Positions 1-7,433 of a stretch of 20,433 bases of DNA are shown here, piece after piece. A model generated the notes under the pieces. That model saw nothing but the letters and a program-made list of their open reading frames with translations, searched no databases and was not told the DNA's origin. The translations under genes were made by a program, and so were the position numbers. The DNA lies in NCBI GenBank assembly GCA_041917975.1, contig JAYRWN010000107.1, positions 1 through 20,433 of the forward strand, in the 5' to 3' direction. This DNA is from JAYRWN01 sp041917975 (GTDB lineage Bacteria; Bacteroidota; Bacteroidia; Chitinophagales; Saprospiraceae). Positions within the stretch are counted from its first letter, which is position 1, and every line of letters starts with the position of its first letter.

Positions 1-450
1 CAAGAACCGATAGAGATGATCTCTGCACAACCTGTAACCGTTAAACCTGCCGTCCCGGCTGCCTCGGCCTTGACCGAAGCGGTGACCACTCATCGCGCTG
101 CTGCAGTTCCAGCCGAAACTAAGGTTTCTGCTAATGGGATGACCGGAATATTTGAAACCCCCAAGGCCACCGATTTATCGGATCGTTTGGGTGATGCACC
201 GATCAGCGATTTGAACCGGGCCATCGGGTTCAATGAAAAATATGTGATCTGCAATCAGTTGTTTGGAGGAGATTTTAATGTGTTTTATCAGACCATGCAG
301 CAGTTAAACCAATTTAACCAATTCAGCCAGGCTCAGCAATTATTATCCCCTCTCGCGCACAAACATAACTGGGTAGATGATGAGAAAAAAGAGCAGGCCC
401 AGACTTTTATTAAATTGGTACGCAGGCGGTATAAATCTGCTAATTCCTAG
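1..450 (+). CDS. Conserved hypothetical protein, C-terminal part (5' end outside window)
   Basis: The reading frame is open from base 1, so the first ATG inside the window (base 16) is probably internal and the gene starts upstream. The visible part begins with an Ala/Pro/Val/Thr-rich linker of about 40 residues. A compact hydrophilic helical region follows, with the phrases ISDLNRAIGFNEKY and LFGGDFNVFYQTMQQLN and a basic end (KLVRRRYKS). From memory, similar C-terminal blocks (SDLNKAIGIN.., ELF.GD...) occur in uncharacterised Bacteroidota proteins with low-complexity middles; no function is known to me. No membrane segment is seen in this part. The next gene, the rhomboid protease, starts 65 bp downstream on the same strand, so co-transcription is possible but not shown. 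Confidence 0.75.
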   Translation, partial: QEPIEMISAQPVTVKPAVPAASALTEAVTTHRAAAVPAETKVSANGMTGIFETPKATDLSDRLGDAPISDLNRAIGFNEKYVICNQLFGGDFNVFYQTMQQLNQFNQFSQAQQLLSPLAHKHNWVDDEKKEQAQTFIKLVRRRYKSANS

Positions 451-514
451 GATTAATCGAAATTTTAGGCCAGAATTCCAAAAGTAAAGGATCTTTAAAC
501 TCTGGATGTAGAAG

Positions 515-1168
515 ATGAGTGCTATGTTTTCATATCGCTTTAAACAGAGTTTACGTTTCCCACTGTTTTTATTAGTGGTTATCTGGCTGATTCATGGTTT
601 ACAAATGATCAGTGGCGGTTCATTATCCGCGCTGGGTGTGCTGCCTGGCCATACAGAGGGGCTAAAAGGTATCCTGATGGCACCGCTCATTCACGGTAGT
701 TTATCCCATCTTCTGTCCAACAGTATACCTTTATTCGTACTGACCCTTATTATCAGTTTTTTCTATCGTAAGGTAGCTTATCTGGCTTTTGGCTTGATCT
801 ATTTACTCAGTGGTGCCGCCGTGTGGATGTTTGCCCGGGAGGTTTACCATATTGGGGCCAGTGGCCTGGTTTATGGACTGTTGTCCTTTGTATTTTGGAG
901 TGGTGTGTTTCGTCGCAACATAAAATCCATTGTGCTGGCTCTAATCGTTACTTTGTTATATAGTGGCTACATCTGGGGTGTATTACCCGTCAAAGAAGGT
1001 ATTAGTTGGGAAAGTCACCTTTTTGGAGGAATCGTAGGGATTATCATTGCTTATTTATTACGCGGTTACCTGGAGGCGGACGAAGAACCGACCGTTTATC
1101 CTTACGAAAAAGAACCAAACCAAGATCCGGATTATTTTTATGACCGGGATGTGTTTAAACGGCGCTGA
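515..1168 (+). CDS. Rhomboid-family intramembrane serine protease
   Basis: This is a 217-residue integral membrane protein. Rhomboids cleave transmembrane segments of other membrane proteins with a Ser-His dyad inside the membrane. The nucleophile motif GASG (Ser116) begins a hydrophobic helix, the catalytic His168 lies in ESHLFGG on a later helix, and the HxxxN-like motif near His65 (HLLSN) on the second hydrophobic segment would supply the oxyanion and structural residues. About six hydrophobic segments are visible, matching the basic bacterial six-helix core. The C-terminal 30 residues are hydrophilic and acidic, then basic (ends FKRR). I chose the ATG at 515; an ATG three codons later would work equally well. 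The substrate cannot be told from the sequence. A hairpin that may be a terminator follows the stop. Confidence 0.9.
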   Translation: MSAMFSYRFKQSLRFPLFLLVVIWLIHGLQMISGGSLSALGVLPGHTEGLKGILMAPLIHGSLSHLLSNSIPLFVLTLIISFFYRKVAYLAFGLIYLLSGAAVWMFAREVYHIGASGLVYGLLSFVFWSGVFRRNIKSIVLALIVTLLYSGYIWGVLPVKEGISWESHLFGGIVGIIIAYLLRGYLEADEEPTVYPYEKEPNQDPDYFYDRDVFKRR

Positions 1169-1179
1169 GCGTCCATCCT

Positions 1180-1211
1180 GCCAATTATTACTCCTCCCAA
1201 TTGGCTTATTT
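1180..1211 (+). terminator. Possible terminator after the rhomboid gene
   Basis: A perfect 7-bp inverted repeat, GCCAATT (1180-1186) and AATTGGC (1199-1205), with a 12-nt loop is followed by TTATTT. It starts 11 bp after the rhomboid stop. The stem is short and the T tract is interrupted, so it could be weak or incidental. Confidence 0.45.
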
Positions 1212-1309
1212 AACAGCTTTCTTTAGTCTTTTCAGCCTGCCTTGATGAAATTCTCTTGGTCAGCCATGATTTAATTTTATTTTTAGAGCTGTTAAAAGAA
1301 TTAAAATAA

Positions 1310-3028
1310 ATGGCTGATAAAAAATGGCGCTCGTGGTCCTGGTTTGGGGGTAAAAATAAAATGGGATTTGTACATCGCAGCTGGCTGCGTAATCAAGGCC
1401 CCCCGGATCACCTGTTCGATGGCCGGCCAGTCATCGGTATATGCAATACCTGGTCAGAATTAACCCCGTGTAATGCCCATTTACGCGAACTGGCCGAAAA
1501 AGTAAAACACGGTGTGTACGAAGCTGGTGGATACCCCCTGGAGTTTCCCATCACGTCATTGGGAGAGACCATCATGCGACCCACGACCATGTTATTCCGC
1601 AATCTGGCGGCCATGGACACGGAGGAAAGTATTCGTGCTAACCCCATCGATGGTGTGGTGTTACTCACCGGATGTGATAAAACAACACCTTCTACCATCA
1701 TGGGCGCGGCAAGCGTGGACCTGCCTACCATTGTGGTTCCCGGTGGTCCCATGCTTAATGGTCGCTTCCGTGGAAAAGATATCGGGTCTGGCACAGCTGC
1801 CTGGCATATCGGCGAGATGCAAAAAGCTGGTACCTTAACCGATGAAGAACTGCATGATATGGAGGTGTGTGCTGCCCGGAGTGCGGGTCATTGTATGACC
1901 ATGGGTACCGCATCTACCATGGCCTGTATGGTAGAAAGCCTGGGCTTATGCTTGCCGGGGATGGCTGCCATTCCGGCTGTCGATTCGCGCAAAAAAGTTA
2001 TCGCCCATCTTTCGGGAAGACGCATCGTAGATATGGTAAAAGAAGACTTGGTATTATCCAAAATCCTGGTCCGCGAAGCGTTTGAAAATGCCATTGTGAT
2101 GAATGCGGCGGTCGGTGGCTCGACCAATCTGGTGATCCATCTGCTGGCTATAGCGCGACGGATTGGTGTACCCTTAGCATTGAAGGACTTTGACCGTCTG
2201 GGTAGCCAAATTCCCTTGTTGGTAAACCTCCAGCCATCCGGTGAGTATCATATGGAAGACTTCTTTTATGCCGGAGGATTACCCGCAGTGATGCAAGAAA
2301 TGCAGCCTCACCTGCATTTGGAAGCCCTGACGGTGAATGGTAAGACTATCCGGGAAAATATTACTAAAGCGTCTTGTTATAATCGCAAAGTGATTTATCC
2401 CCTTTCCAGCCCTCTTAAGCCGGAAGCCGGTATCGCAGTACTGTACGGCAATTTGGCCGAAAATGGGGCAGTAATCAAGCCTTCAGCTACCAGCGGACAA
2501 CTCTTGGTACACAAAGGTAAGGCCGTTGTATTCGAAACTTTTGAAGAATACCACCAGATTATTGATCAGCCGGACCTGGATATTGACAAAAACAGTATCA
2601 TGGTGCTGAAAGGAGTGGGCCCGGTAGGCTACCCTGGGATGCCGGAAGTGGGCAATCTGGAGCTTCCCGCCAAGCTCATCCAACAAGGAGTCATGGATAT
2701 GGTGCGCATTTCCGATGGCCGAATGAGCGGAACAGCTTATGGCACGGTGGTTTTGCACGTATCACCAGAATCAGCCATCGGAGGCACATTGGCGTTAGTA
2801 CAGAATGGCGACTGGATAGAACTGGATGTGCCAAACCGCAAACTGCAATTGTTGGTAGATGAGGAAGAATTGGCCAACCGTCGCGCCGCCTGGCAAGCCC
2901 CAGCTCCCATGGCCGAACGCGGTTATGTCAGTATGTATATTCGTCATGTGGAGCAGGCCCATTTAGGTGTAGACCTGGACTTTTTAGTTGGTCAAAGCGG
3001 ATCTGAGGTAACCCGGGATAATCATTAA
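1310..3028 (+). CDS. IlvD/Edd-family sugar-acid (aldonate) dehydratase
   Basis: This 572-residue cytoplasmic enzyme belongs to the iron-sulfur dehydratases that include dihydroxy-acid dehydratase (IlvD), phosphogluconate dehydratase (Edd) and the pentonate dehydratases. The three expected [2Fe-2S] ligands are seen: Cys54 (TPCNAHL), Cys122 (GCDKTTP) and Cys195 (GHCMTMGTAST). Lys124 matches the carbamylated lysine, Glu86 and Glu446 the metal ligands, and Ser473 (GRMSGTAYG) the catalytic serine. The spacing matches what I recall for Rhizobium L-arabinonate dehydratase, with a constant small offset. Length and the CDKTTPS phrase favour an aldonate dehydratase giving a 2-keto-3-deoxy acid, rather than branched-chain amino-acid synthesis. 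Only 14 bp separate it from the GntP symporter gene, and no ilv genes are nearby, which supports sugar-acid catabolism. The exact substrate (gluconate, arabinonate, xylonate, galactonate or fuconate) is open. Confidence 0.88.
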   Translation: MADKKWRSWSWFGGKNKMGFVHRSWLRNQGPPDHLFDGRPVIGICNTWSELTPCNAHLRELAEKVKHGVYEAGGYPLEFPITSLGETIMRPTTMLFRNLAAMDTEESIRANPIDGVVLLTGCDKTTPSTIMGAASVDLPTIVVPGGPMLNGRFRGKDIGSGTAAWHIGEMQKAGTLTDEELHDMEVCAARSAGHCMTMGTASTMACMVESLGLCLPGMAAIPAVDSRKKVIAHLSGRRIVDMVKEDLVLSKILVREAFENAIVMNAAVGGSTNLVIHLLAIARRIGVPLALKDFDRLGSQIPLLVNLQPSGEYHMEDFFYAGGLPAVMQEMQPHLHLEALTVNGKTIRENITKASCYNRKVIYPLSSPLKPEAGIAVLYGNLAENGAVIKPSATSGQLLVHKGKAVVFETFEEYHQIIDQPDLDIDKNSIMVLKGVGPVGYPGMPEVGNLELPAKLIQQGVMDMVRISDGRMSGTAYGTVVLHVSPESAIGGTLALVQNGDWIELDVPNRKLQLLVDEEELANRRAAWQAPAPMAERGYVSMYIRHVEQAHLGVDLDFLVGQSGSEVTRDNH

Positions 3029-3042
3029 AATCGCACTCGAAT

Positions 3043-4380
3043 ATGTGGCTCATCATTTTATTAGTCTTAAGCATAGTTTTCATCATTATCAGTTCTACCA
3101 AGTTTAAAATGCATCCCTTCCTGTCCCTGACGCTGGTGAGCATTTTATTCGCCTTATTTGCCGGACTGCCGGTAACTAAAATAGCCGAAGCCCTCAATGA
3201 CGGATTCGGCACTACTATTGGCAAAATAGGCTTAGTGATCATCCTGGGGGTAATCATCGGGGTCTATTTGGAATACTCCGGTGGAGGCATGCGCATGGCT
3301 GAATCGGTGCTTAATTTGATTGGCCGCGATCGGGTTTATGCGGCCATGGCTATTATCGGTTATATTTTGTCTATCCCGGTATTTTTTGACAGCGCCTTTT
3401 TATTGATGAGCCCTTTGAATAAAAGTTTGACCAAACGAGCTGGTTTGTCTTTGGCCGGCACGGCCATGGCTTTATCTATTGGTCTGGTGACTACGCATGT
3501 CCTGGTACCCCCTACCCCGGGACCTATCGCTACCGCCGGGATGTTAGGAGCGGATATTGGTCTGGTCATGGTCATGGGTATTGGGGTCGGGATACCCTGC
3601 CTCATCTTTGGAATTCTATTTGCCAAATATTACGCCAGTAAAATATTTATCGATCCGAACCCCGAGCTCACCGAAGAAGTCATTTTAGAGCGGCTGGCTA
3701 GCGCCCCGTCTACATTTAAATCTTCACTGCCAATTGTTATCCCGCTATTACTCATTGTCGCCAAATCGGTGCTGGAATTTATGCTACCCGAGGATCAACG
3801 CGTAGGCTTGCTGATTCAATCCATCCTGTTCATCGGGCATCCTGTGCTGGCACTCACCATCGGTATGTTTTTAGCTTTTGGTCTGCCGGCAAAATTTTCA
3901 ACTTCACACTGGTCGGATGAAGGATGGGTAGGCCAGGCACTGCGGGATGCCGCCAATATTATTCTGATTACCGGGGCCGGAGGCATCTTTGGCAATGTGC
4001 TGAAAGTATCCGGCATAGCTGACCACCTGGGCTCGTTTTTTCAGGACCAGCAATTGGGCATTTGGTTACCATTTATACTGGCCGCAGCTATAAAATCGGC
4101 CCAGGGGTCTTCAACAGTAGCCATGATCACCACCGCATCCATCATGGCTTCCATGATGGATTCCTTTGGGTTTGTCAGCCCCATCGATAAAGCTCTGGTG
4201 GTAACTTCAATTGGTGCCGGGGCCATGGTTGCCTCACACGTTAATGACAGCGGATATTGGGTGGTGGTAAAAATGTCCAACATGAATATTACCCAAGGGT
4301 ACAAACTGCAAACATTAGGGACGGGACTTAACGGGTTGGTAGCCGGCGTGGTGGTGTATATCTTGTCATTGATTTTTTAA
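3043..4380 (+). CDS. GntP-family gluconate/sugar-acid:H+ symporter
   Basis: This is a 445-residue polytopic inner-membrane protein, the usual length for GntP transporters (about 440-450). Hydrophobic helices run throughout. Typical family stretches are seen: GVIIGVYLEYSGGGMRMAES near residue 75, PVFFDSAFLLMSPL near 112, HVLVPPTPGPIATAGMLGADIG near 152, AAAIKSAQGSSTVAMITTAS near 347 and SHVNDSGYWVV near 403. Known members carry gluconate and related aldonates such as idonate or ketodeoxygluconate, or other small organic acids, with protons. The start ATG at 3043 lies 14 bp after the dehydratase stop, so the two genes are probably one operon in which uptake is followed by dehydration. No kinase or aldolase for the resulting keto-deoxy acid is in the window, so the pathway must be completed elsewhere. 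Confidence 0.9.
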   Translation: MWLIILLVLSIVFIIISSTKFKMHPFLSLTLVSILFALFAGLPVTKIAEALNDGFGTTIGKIGLVIILGVIIGVYLEYSGGGMRMAESVLNLIGRDRVYAAMAIIGYILSIPVFFDSAFLLMSPLNKSLTKRAGLSLAGTAMALSIGLVTTHVLVPPTPGPIATAGMLGADIGLVMVMGIGVGIPCLIFGILFAKYYASKIFIDPNPELTEEVILERLASAPSTFKSSLPIVIPLLLIVAKSVLEFMLPEDQRVGLLIQSILFIGHPVLALTIGMFLAFGLPAKFSTSHWSDEGWVGQALRDAANIILITGAGGIFGNVLKVSGIADHLGSFFQDQQLGIWLPFILAAAIKSAQGSSTVAMITTASIMASMMDSFGFVSPIDKALVVTSIGAGAMVASHVNDSGYWVVVKMSNMNITQGYKLQTLGTGLNGLVAGVVVYILSLIF

Positions 4381-4439
4381 TTTAACTCCGCTTAATCCGC
4401 CAATATTCTTTTTTAAGTTTTTATACGGATATATTTATT

Positions 4440-4468
4440 TTCATAAATAAATATTCTAAATTTATGAA
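4440..4468. repeat. Perfect 9-bp inverted repeat upstream of the IPTL-CTERM gene
   Basis: TTCATAAAT (4440-4448) and ATTTATGAA (4460-4468) are exact reverse complements separated by 11 bp, about two helical turns centre to centre. The element ends 20 bp before the ATG at 4489. It has no T tract after it and lies in AT-rich DNA, so it may be an operator, a leader hairpin or chance. Confidence 0.5.
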
Positions 4469-4488
4469 TAACCCTTAATAACCTGTTT

Positions 4489-5061
4489 ATGATTGTTTTA
4501 AATAAATTTGGCAGGAATCTAAAACAGACATCCATAAGGAAGCTTATAAGAGGTGCCTTTTGCGGATTTTTGGTATTCCTTTGTATTTTAACCCTTAAGG
4601 CCACTTCCGGAACAGTAATAGCCCCTGGTTTTATGATTAGTCCTTCATCAGCGATCGTAGGACAAACAATTACGGTTACTGATTTAACTACCGTAATGTT
4701 TGATTGTACTCCGGATGAAATCATCTATTCTTGGGATTTTGGAGCAAATGCCTCGCCTCCCTCCGCAATGTACACCATCAATAATCCGATGGATCCATCC
4801 ATAAATGCCGCACCTGTTCAAATGGTTACCTACAGTACGCCAGGTCAAAAAACCATCACTTTAACTGTGTTCGCTGAAGATGATTGTGATGATTTTTCAG
4901 AGATGACTACAAGGACCTTTATTATTTCACCCGCCCCTGTTGCCATACCCACCTTATCCGAATGGGGCTTAATTTTATTGATCCTGCTGATCCTTATTCT
5001 GGGTACTTTAAAACTTATGCAAGGGCGCTGGACCAGCGATAATACCACTATCCACAGTTAA
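4489..5061 (+). CDS. Secreted PKD-like protein with IPTL-CTERM sorting signal
   Basis: This is a 190-residue predicted exported protein. A basic N-terminus (KFGRNLKQTSIRKLIRG) precedes a hydrophobic signal segment at about residues 22-36. Residues 48-148 read like a single PKD/Ig-like fold, with SWDFGANA near 81, YSTPGQKTITLTV near 115 and two cysteines (73 and 133) that could form a disulfide. The tail has the motif IPTLSEWG (153-160), a hydrophobic helix (161-175) and a short basic stretch ending GR at 179-180. This is the layout of the IPTL-CTERM signal, which known families process with a dedicated exosortase (XrtH); no exosortase is in the window. Ten extra residues follow the basic stretch. 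The cargo domain has no catalytic motif that I recognise, so an adhesive or surface role is a guess. Confidence 0.82.
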   Translation: MIVLNKFGRNLKQTSIRKLIRGAFCGFLVFLCILTLKATSGTVIAPGFMISPSSAIVGQTITVTDLTTVMFDCTPDEIIYSWDFGANASPPSAMYTINNPMDPSINAAPVQMVTYSTPGQKTITLTVFAEDDCDDFSEMTTRTFIISPAPVAIPTLSEWGLILLILLILILGTLKLMQGRWTSDNTTIHS

Positions 5062-5074
5062 ATTCGGTTGGAAC

Positions 5075-5099
5075 ATCACCTTTGCATAAGTGATTTTTA
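5075..5099 (+). terminator. Weak possible terminator after the IPTL-CTERM gene
   Basis: ATCAC (5075-5079) and GTGAT (5090-5094) can pair over a 10-nt loop and are followed by TTTTAT. The stem is only 5 bp. It lies in the convergent gap between the IPTL-CTERM gene and the minus-strand lipoprotein gene. Confidence 0.3.
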
Positions 5100-5142
5100 T
5101 CATTCTGTTTACTATTATTTGTAGACCAAATACCATGAGACT

Positions 5143-5535
5143 TTAGATCCGGTCCACCGATAATTTAATGCGGTAGGTCTCTTTCTTGATCTCAACATCC
5201 TTTTTCGGATAAGGAGCGACTTCGTGCAGGATAAGGCGATAATTCTTATAAGTAGCTGTATCACGACAGGTTTCCTGTCCTTCACAAAGCCCGGGAGACT
5301 TGAGGATAACATTGTCCTGGAGGTTTAACCTCAAAAACACCTTGGCTTCTCCGGCCCAGACACAAGTAACTCCTTCAGCACAACGTGATTCCTCTATATC
5401 GGTGAACCGTATCCGCAAGCCGTCTACAGTGATATCATCATTCAATTTTAAAATCAGATCAGCCGGTAAATCGTATTTATCACAAGCCAGCATCCCTAAG
5501 ACCATCCACATTAACCAAGGCAAAAACTTTTTCAT
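5143..5535 (-). CDS. Small cysteine-containing lipoprotein, function unknown
   Basis: This is a 130-residue predicted lipoprotein. MKK and a hydrophobic stretch lead to the lipobox LGMLAC, with the lipidated cysteine at position 18. The mature part is mostly beta-like and holds four further cysteines (52, 58, 84, 90), in SRCAEGVTCVWAGEA and GLCEGQETCRD, probably forming disulfides. I recall the SRC..GV.C.WAG.A phrase from small uncharacterised exported proteins of Bacteroidota; no activity is known to me. The gene is transcribed away from the GH29 fucosidase gene, with 84 bp between the two starts and a palindrome in that gap, so the two may share control. Confidence 0.82.
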   Translation of the reverse strand: MKKFLPWLMWMVLGMLACDKYDLPADLILKLNDDITVDGLRIRFTDIEESRCAEGVTCVWAGEAKVFLRLNLQDNVILKSPGLCEGQETCRDTATYKNYRLILHEVAPYPKKDVEIKKETYRIKLSVDRI

Positions 5536-5574
5536 ATGCTTTCTTTTCTCTCTTTAGACGAAAATACCTTCCAC

Positions 5575-5599
5575 TTTAGTTTGTAGTAGATAAACTAAA
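5575..5599. promoter_or_regulatory. Palindromic candidate operator between lipoprotein and fucosidase genes
   Basis: TTTAGTTT (5575-5582) and AAACTAAA (5592-5599) are perfect 8-bp inverted arms around a 9-bp spacer. The element sits in the 84-bp divergent gap, about 21 bp before the fucosidase ATG and 40 bp from the lipoprotein start. The position suits a repressor or activator dimer acting on both promoters. On the minus strand a near-match to the Bacteroidetes -7 box lies beside it (CGAAAATA on the plus strand at 5559-5566). Function is inferred from position only. Confidence 0.45.
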
Positions 5600-5619
5600 A
5601 TAGTGTTAAATTGACCGGT

Positions 5620-7062
5620 ATGGAAAAAATACTTATTCTCTGGTTTACAGTAGTCAGTTTATGGGCTTGTCAGAAAAAGACCCTGCCTCCTGACCCCATT
5701 GGCCCCTTGCCTTCAGCAGCCCAGCTAGCCTGGCATCAAATGGAGCTTAATGCCTTTGTGCATTTTACCACCAATACTTTCACCGGCAAAGAATGGGGGT
5801 ATGGCGATGAGGACCCGGATATTTTTAACCCCTCTGCCTTAAATACCGATCAGTGGGCTGAAATCTTTGCCCAATGCGGCTTCAAAGGAGTGATTCTCAC
5901 CTGCAAACATCATGACGGATTCTGTCTGTGGCCAAGTCAATATACGGATCATTCGGTCAAATCCAGCCAATGGATGAATGGACAAGGAGATGTGGTGAAA
6001 ATGTTAGCCGCTTCGTGTGCAAAATATGGTTTAAAGTTTGGGGTGTATTTATCTCCCTGGGACCGCAATTATGCGGAATATGGGCGTCCCGCTTACGTGG
6101 ATTATTATCGCAAACAATTAGAAGAATTGTTCACGAACTATGGACCGGTGTTCGAGATGTGGTTTGATGGAGCCAACGGTGGTGATGGTTATTACGGCGG
6201 CACCCGGGAAATCCGGCAGGTAGACCGGCGCACCTATTATGACTGGCCTAAAACCATTGAACTGGTGCGTGGGTGGAATCCGGAAGTCATCTTTTTTAGT
6301 GATGCCGGTCCAAGTATTCGCTGGTGTGGCAATGAAAAGGGATTCGCCGGTGAAACCAATTGGTGCACCATGAGTATTGATACGATGTACCCCGGTCAAG
6401 CTGACATCACTGCCCTCTTAAACCGAGGTGCGGAGGATGGGCAAAATTGGGTACCGGCAGAAGTGGACGTTTCGATCCGGCCCGGTTGGTTTTATCATGC
6501 TGAAGAAGACACAGCCGTAAAATCGCCGGAAAAATTATTTGAAATATTTTTGAGTTCGGTGGGGCGGGGCTCCAATCTTCTGCTTAATGTTCCTCCGGAT
6601 CGCCGGGGCTTATTGCATGAAAACGATGTGGCCTCCCTTAAAGGGTGGAGAAAGCTTCTGGATGATGCTTTTAGTATTGACCTGGCAAAAAGTGCATTAG
6701 TTTCTTCCCCAGCGTGGAGAGGCAAAGATATGGCTTACGGACCCGGTAATGTCAATGATGGAGACCCCAACACTTACTGGGCTACAGACGATGGCCAGAT
6801 CACCGGTGAACTGATTTTAGACCTTGGCACCGAAAAAACCTTGCATTACATTCAACTGCAAGAACATATCCCGCTCGGCCAGAGGGTCAAAGCTTTCACC
6901 ATATCAATAAAAAAAGGAGAGCAGTGGAACAAGGTAGTGGAAGGAACCACGATCGGGTATAAACGAATTTTACCGTTGGGTGGCATTCAGGCCAGTGAGA
7001 TCAAAGTGGACATCCTGGAAGCCAAGGCATGCCCACTGATAAGTGAAATCAGTATTTTTTAA
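5620..7062 (+). CDS. Alpha-L-fucosidase (GH29) lipoprotein with C-terminal F5/8 type C domain
   Basis: This is a 480-residue exported enzyme expected to release alpha-linked L-fucose from glycans. I start it at the ATG at 5620; an in-frame TTG at 5611 is possible but adds nothing. The N-terminus, a hydrophobic stretch ending SLWAC, looks like a slightly atypical lipobox with Cys17 (Trp at -2). The GH29 barrel covers about residues 30-345, with KHHDGFCLWPS near 96 and the nucleophile Asp183 in MWFDGANG. Glu239 in WCGNEKG is a candidate acid/base, and the phrase around it points to the subfamily B type (alpha-1,3/1,4 bonds). Residues about 358-480 form a discoidin/CBM32-like beta sandwich (VNDGDPNTYWATDD) that probably binds sugar. 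It is divergent from a lipoprotein gene and followed by tRNA-Cys. Confidence 0.92.
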   Translation: MEKILILWFTVVSLWACQKKTLPPDPIGPLPSAAQLAWHQMELNAFVHFTTNTFTGKEWGYGDEDPDIFNPSALNTDQWAEIFAQCGFKGVILTCKHHDGFCLWPSQYTDHSVKSSQWMNGQGDVVKMLAASCAKYGLKFGVYLSPWDRNYAEYGRPAYVDYYRKQLEELFTNYGPVFEMWFDGANGGDGYYGGTREIRQVDRRTYYDWPKTIELVRGWNPEVIFFSDAGPSIRWCGNEKGFAGETNWCTMSIDTMYPGQADITALLNRGAEDGQNWVPAEVDVSIRPGWFYHAEEDTAVKSPEKLFEIFLSSVGRGSNLLLNVPPDRRGLLHENDVASLKGWRKLLDDAFSIDLAKSALVSSPAWRGKDMAYGPGNVNDGDPNTYWATDDGQITGELILDLGTEKTLHYIQLQEHIPLGQRVKAFTISIKKGEQWNKVVEGTTIGYKRILPLGGIQASEIKVDILEAKACPLISEISIF

Positions 7063-7117
7063 TAGGTTATTTAACAATATTATAAGGATAAGCCAGCTAT
7101 AAATTGCTTAAATTATG

Positions 7118-7125
7118 TATATTTG
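7118..7125 (+). promoter_or_regulatory. Bacteroidetes-type -7 box, possible promoter for tRNA-Cys
   Basis: TATATTTG at 7118-7125 matches the phylum's TAnnTTTG -7 consensus and would start transcription near 7132, giving a leader of about 80 nt before the tRNA. No clear TTTG -33 box is seen at the right distance. A poorer match, TTACTTTG (7198-7205), lies just before the tRNA and is an alternative. Confidence 0.3.
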
Positions 7126-7210
7126 CCATCCGTTTTAAAAGAAAAACGGCACAAAATTTGTATTAAATAAAATGGTAATGTGAAAAAATGATTTTACATT
7201 ACTTTGATCA

Positions 7211-7281
7211 GGTCGAATGGCCGAGTGGCTAGGCAGAGGTCTGCAAAACCTTGTACAGCGGTTCGAATCCGCTTTCGACCT
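7211..7281 (+). tRNA. tRNA-Cys (anticodon GCA)
   Basis: All cloverleaf parts can be paired by hand. The acceptor stem GGTCGAA (7211-7217) pairs with TTCGACC (7274-7280). The D arm is GCC..GGC (7220-7234). The anticodon stem GAGGT/ACCTT has the loop CTGCAAA with GCA at 7243-7245, and the T arm is AGCGG-TTCGAAT-CCGCT (7257-7273). The discriminator base is T (7281), which fits the U73 identity element of tRNA-Cys. CCA is not encoded. A strong terminator follows 15 bp later, so it seems to be a single-tRNA transcript. Confidence 0.97.
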
Positions 7282-7295
7282 CGATAATAAACAGG

Positions 7296-7331
7296 AGCTC
7301 TTACTGACGATAGTAGGAGCTTTTTTTTTTT
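7296..7331 (+). terminator. Strong intrinsic terminator after tRNA-Cys
   Basis: AGCTCTTACT (7296-7305) pairs with AGTAGGAGCT (7312-7321) over a 6-nt loop, giving a 10-bp stem with one G-T pair. A run of 11 T follows (7321-7331). It should end the tRNA transcript and isolate the GH3 gene downstream. The remaining 102 bp to the GH3 start hold no gene or clear promoter that I can see. Confidence 0.9.
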
Positions 7332-7433
7332 GAGCCTTTTCTTCACAGTGTTTAACATCATACGGATCAATGAGGTGCGCCATTTAACTGTGACTAATCA
7401 ATGCTTATTCTGGTGCCTTAAAAAATTTGCCCT

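Noticed and set aside
1408..1794. Long frame on the minus strand within the dehydratase gene
   Set aside because: It is a shadow of a well-supported gene: the plus-strand product has all the family's cysteine ligands and the antisense product shows no domain.
4413..4724. Minus-strand 103-codon frame over the IPTL-CTERM gene start
   Set aside because: It overlaps a gene with clear signal peptide and sorting tail; the antisense product has no recognisable features.
7211..7281. tRNA-Cys as an integration site for a mobile element
   Set aside because: No integrase gene, no repeat of the tRNA 3' end nearby and no change of gene type were seen; a terminator follows directly.
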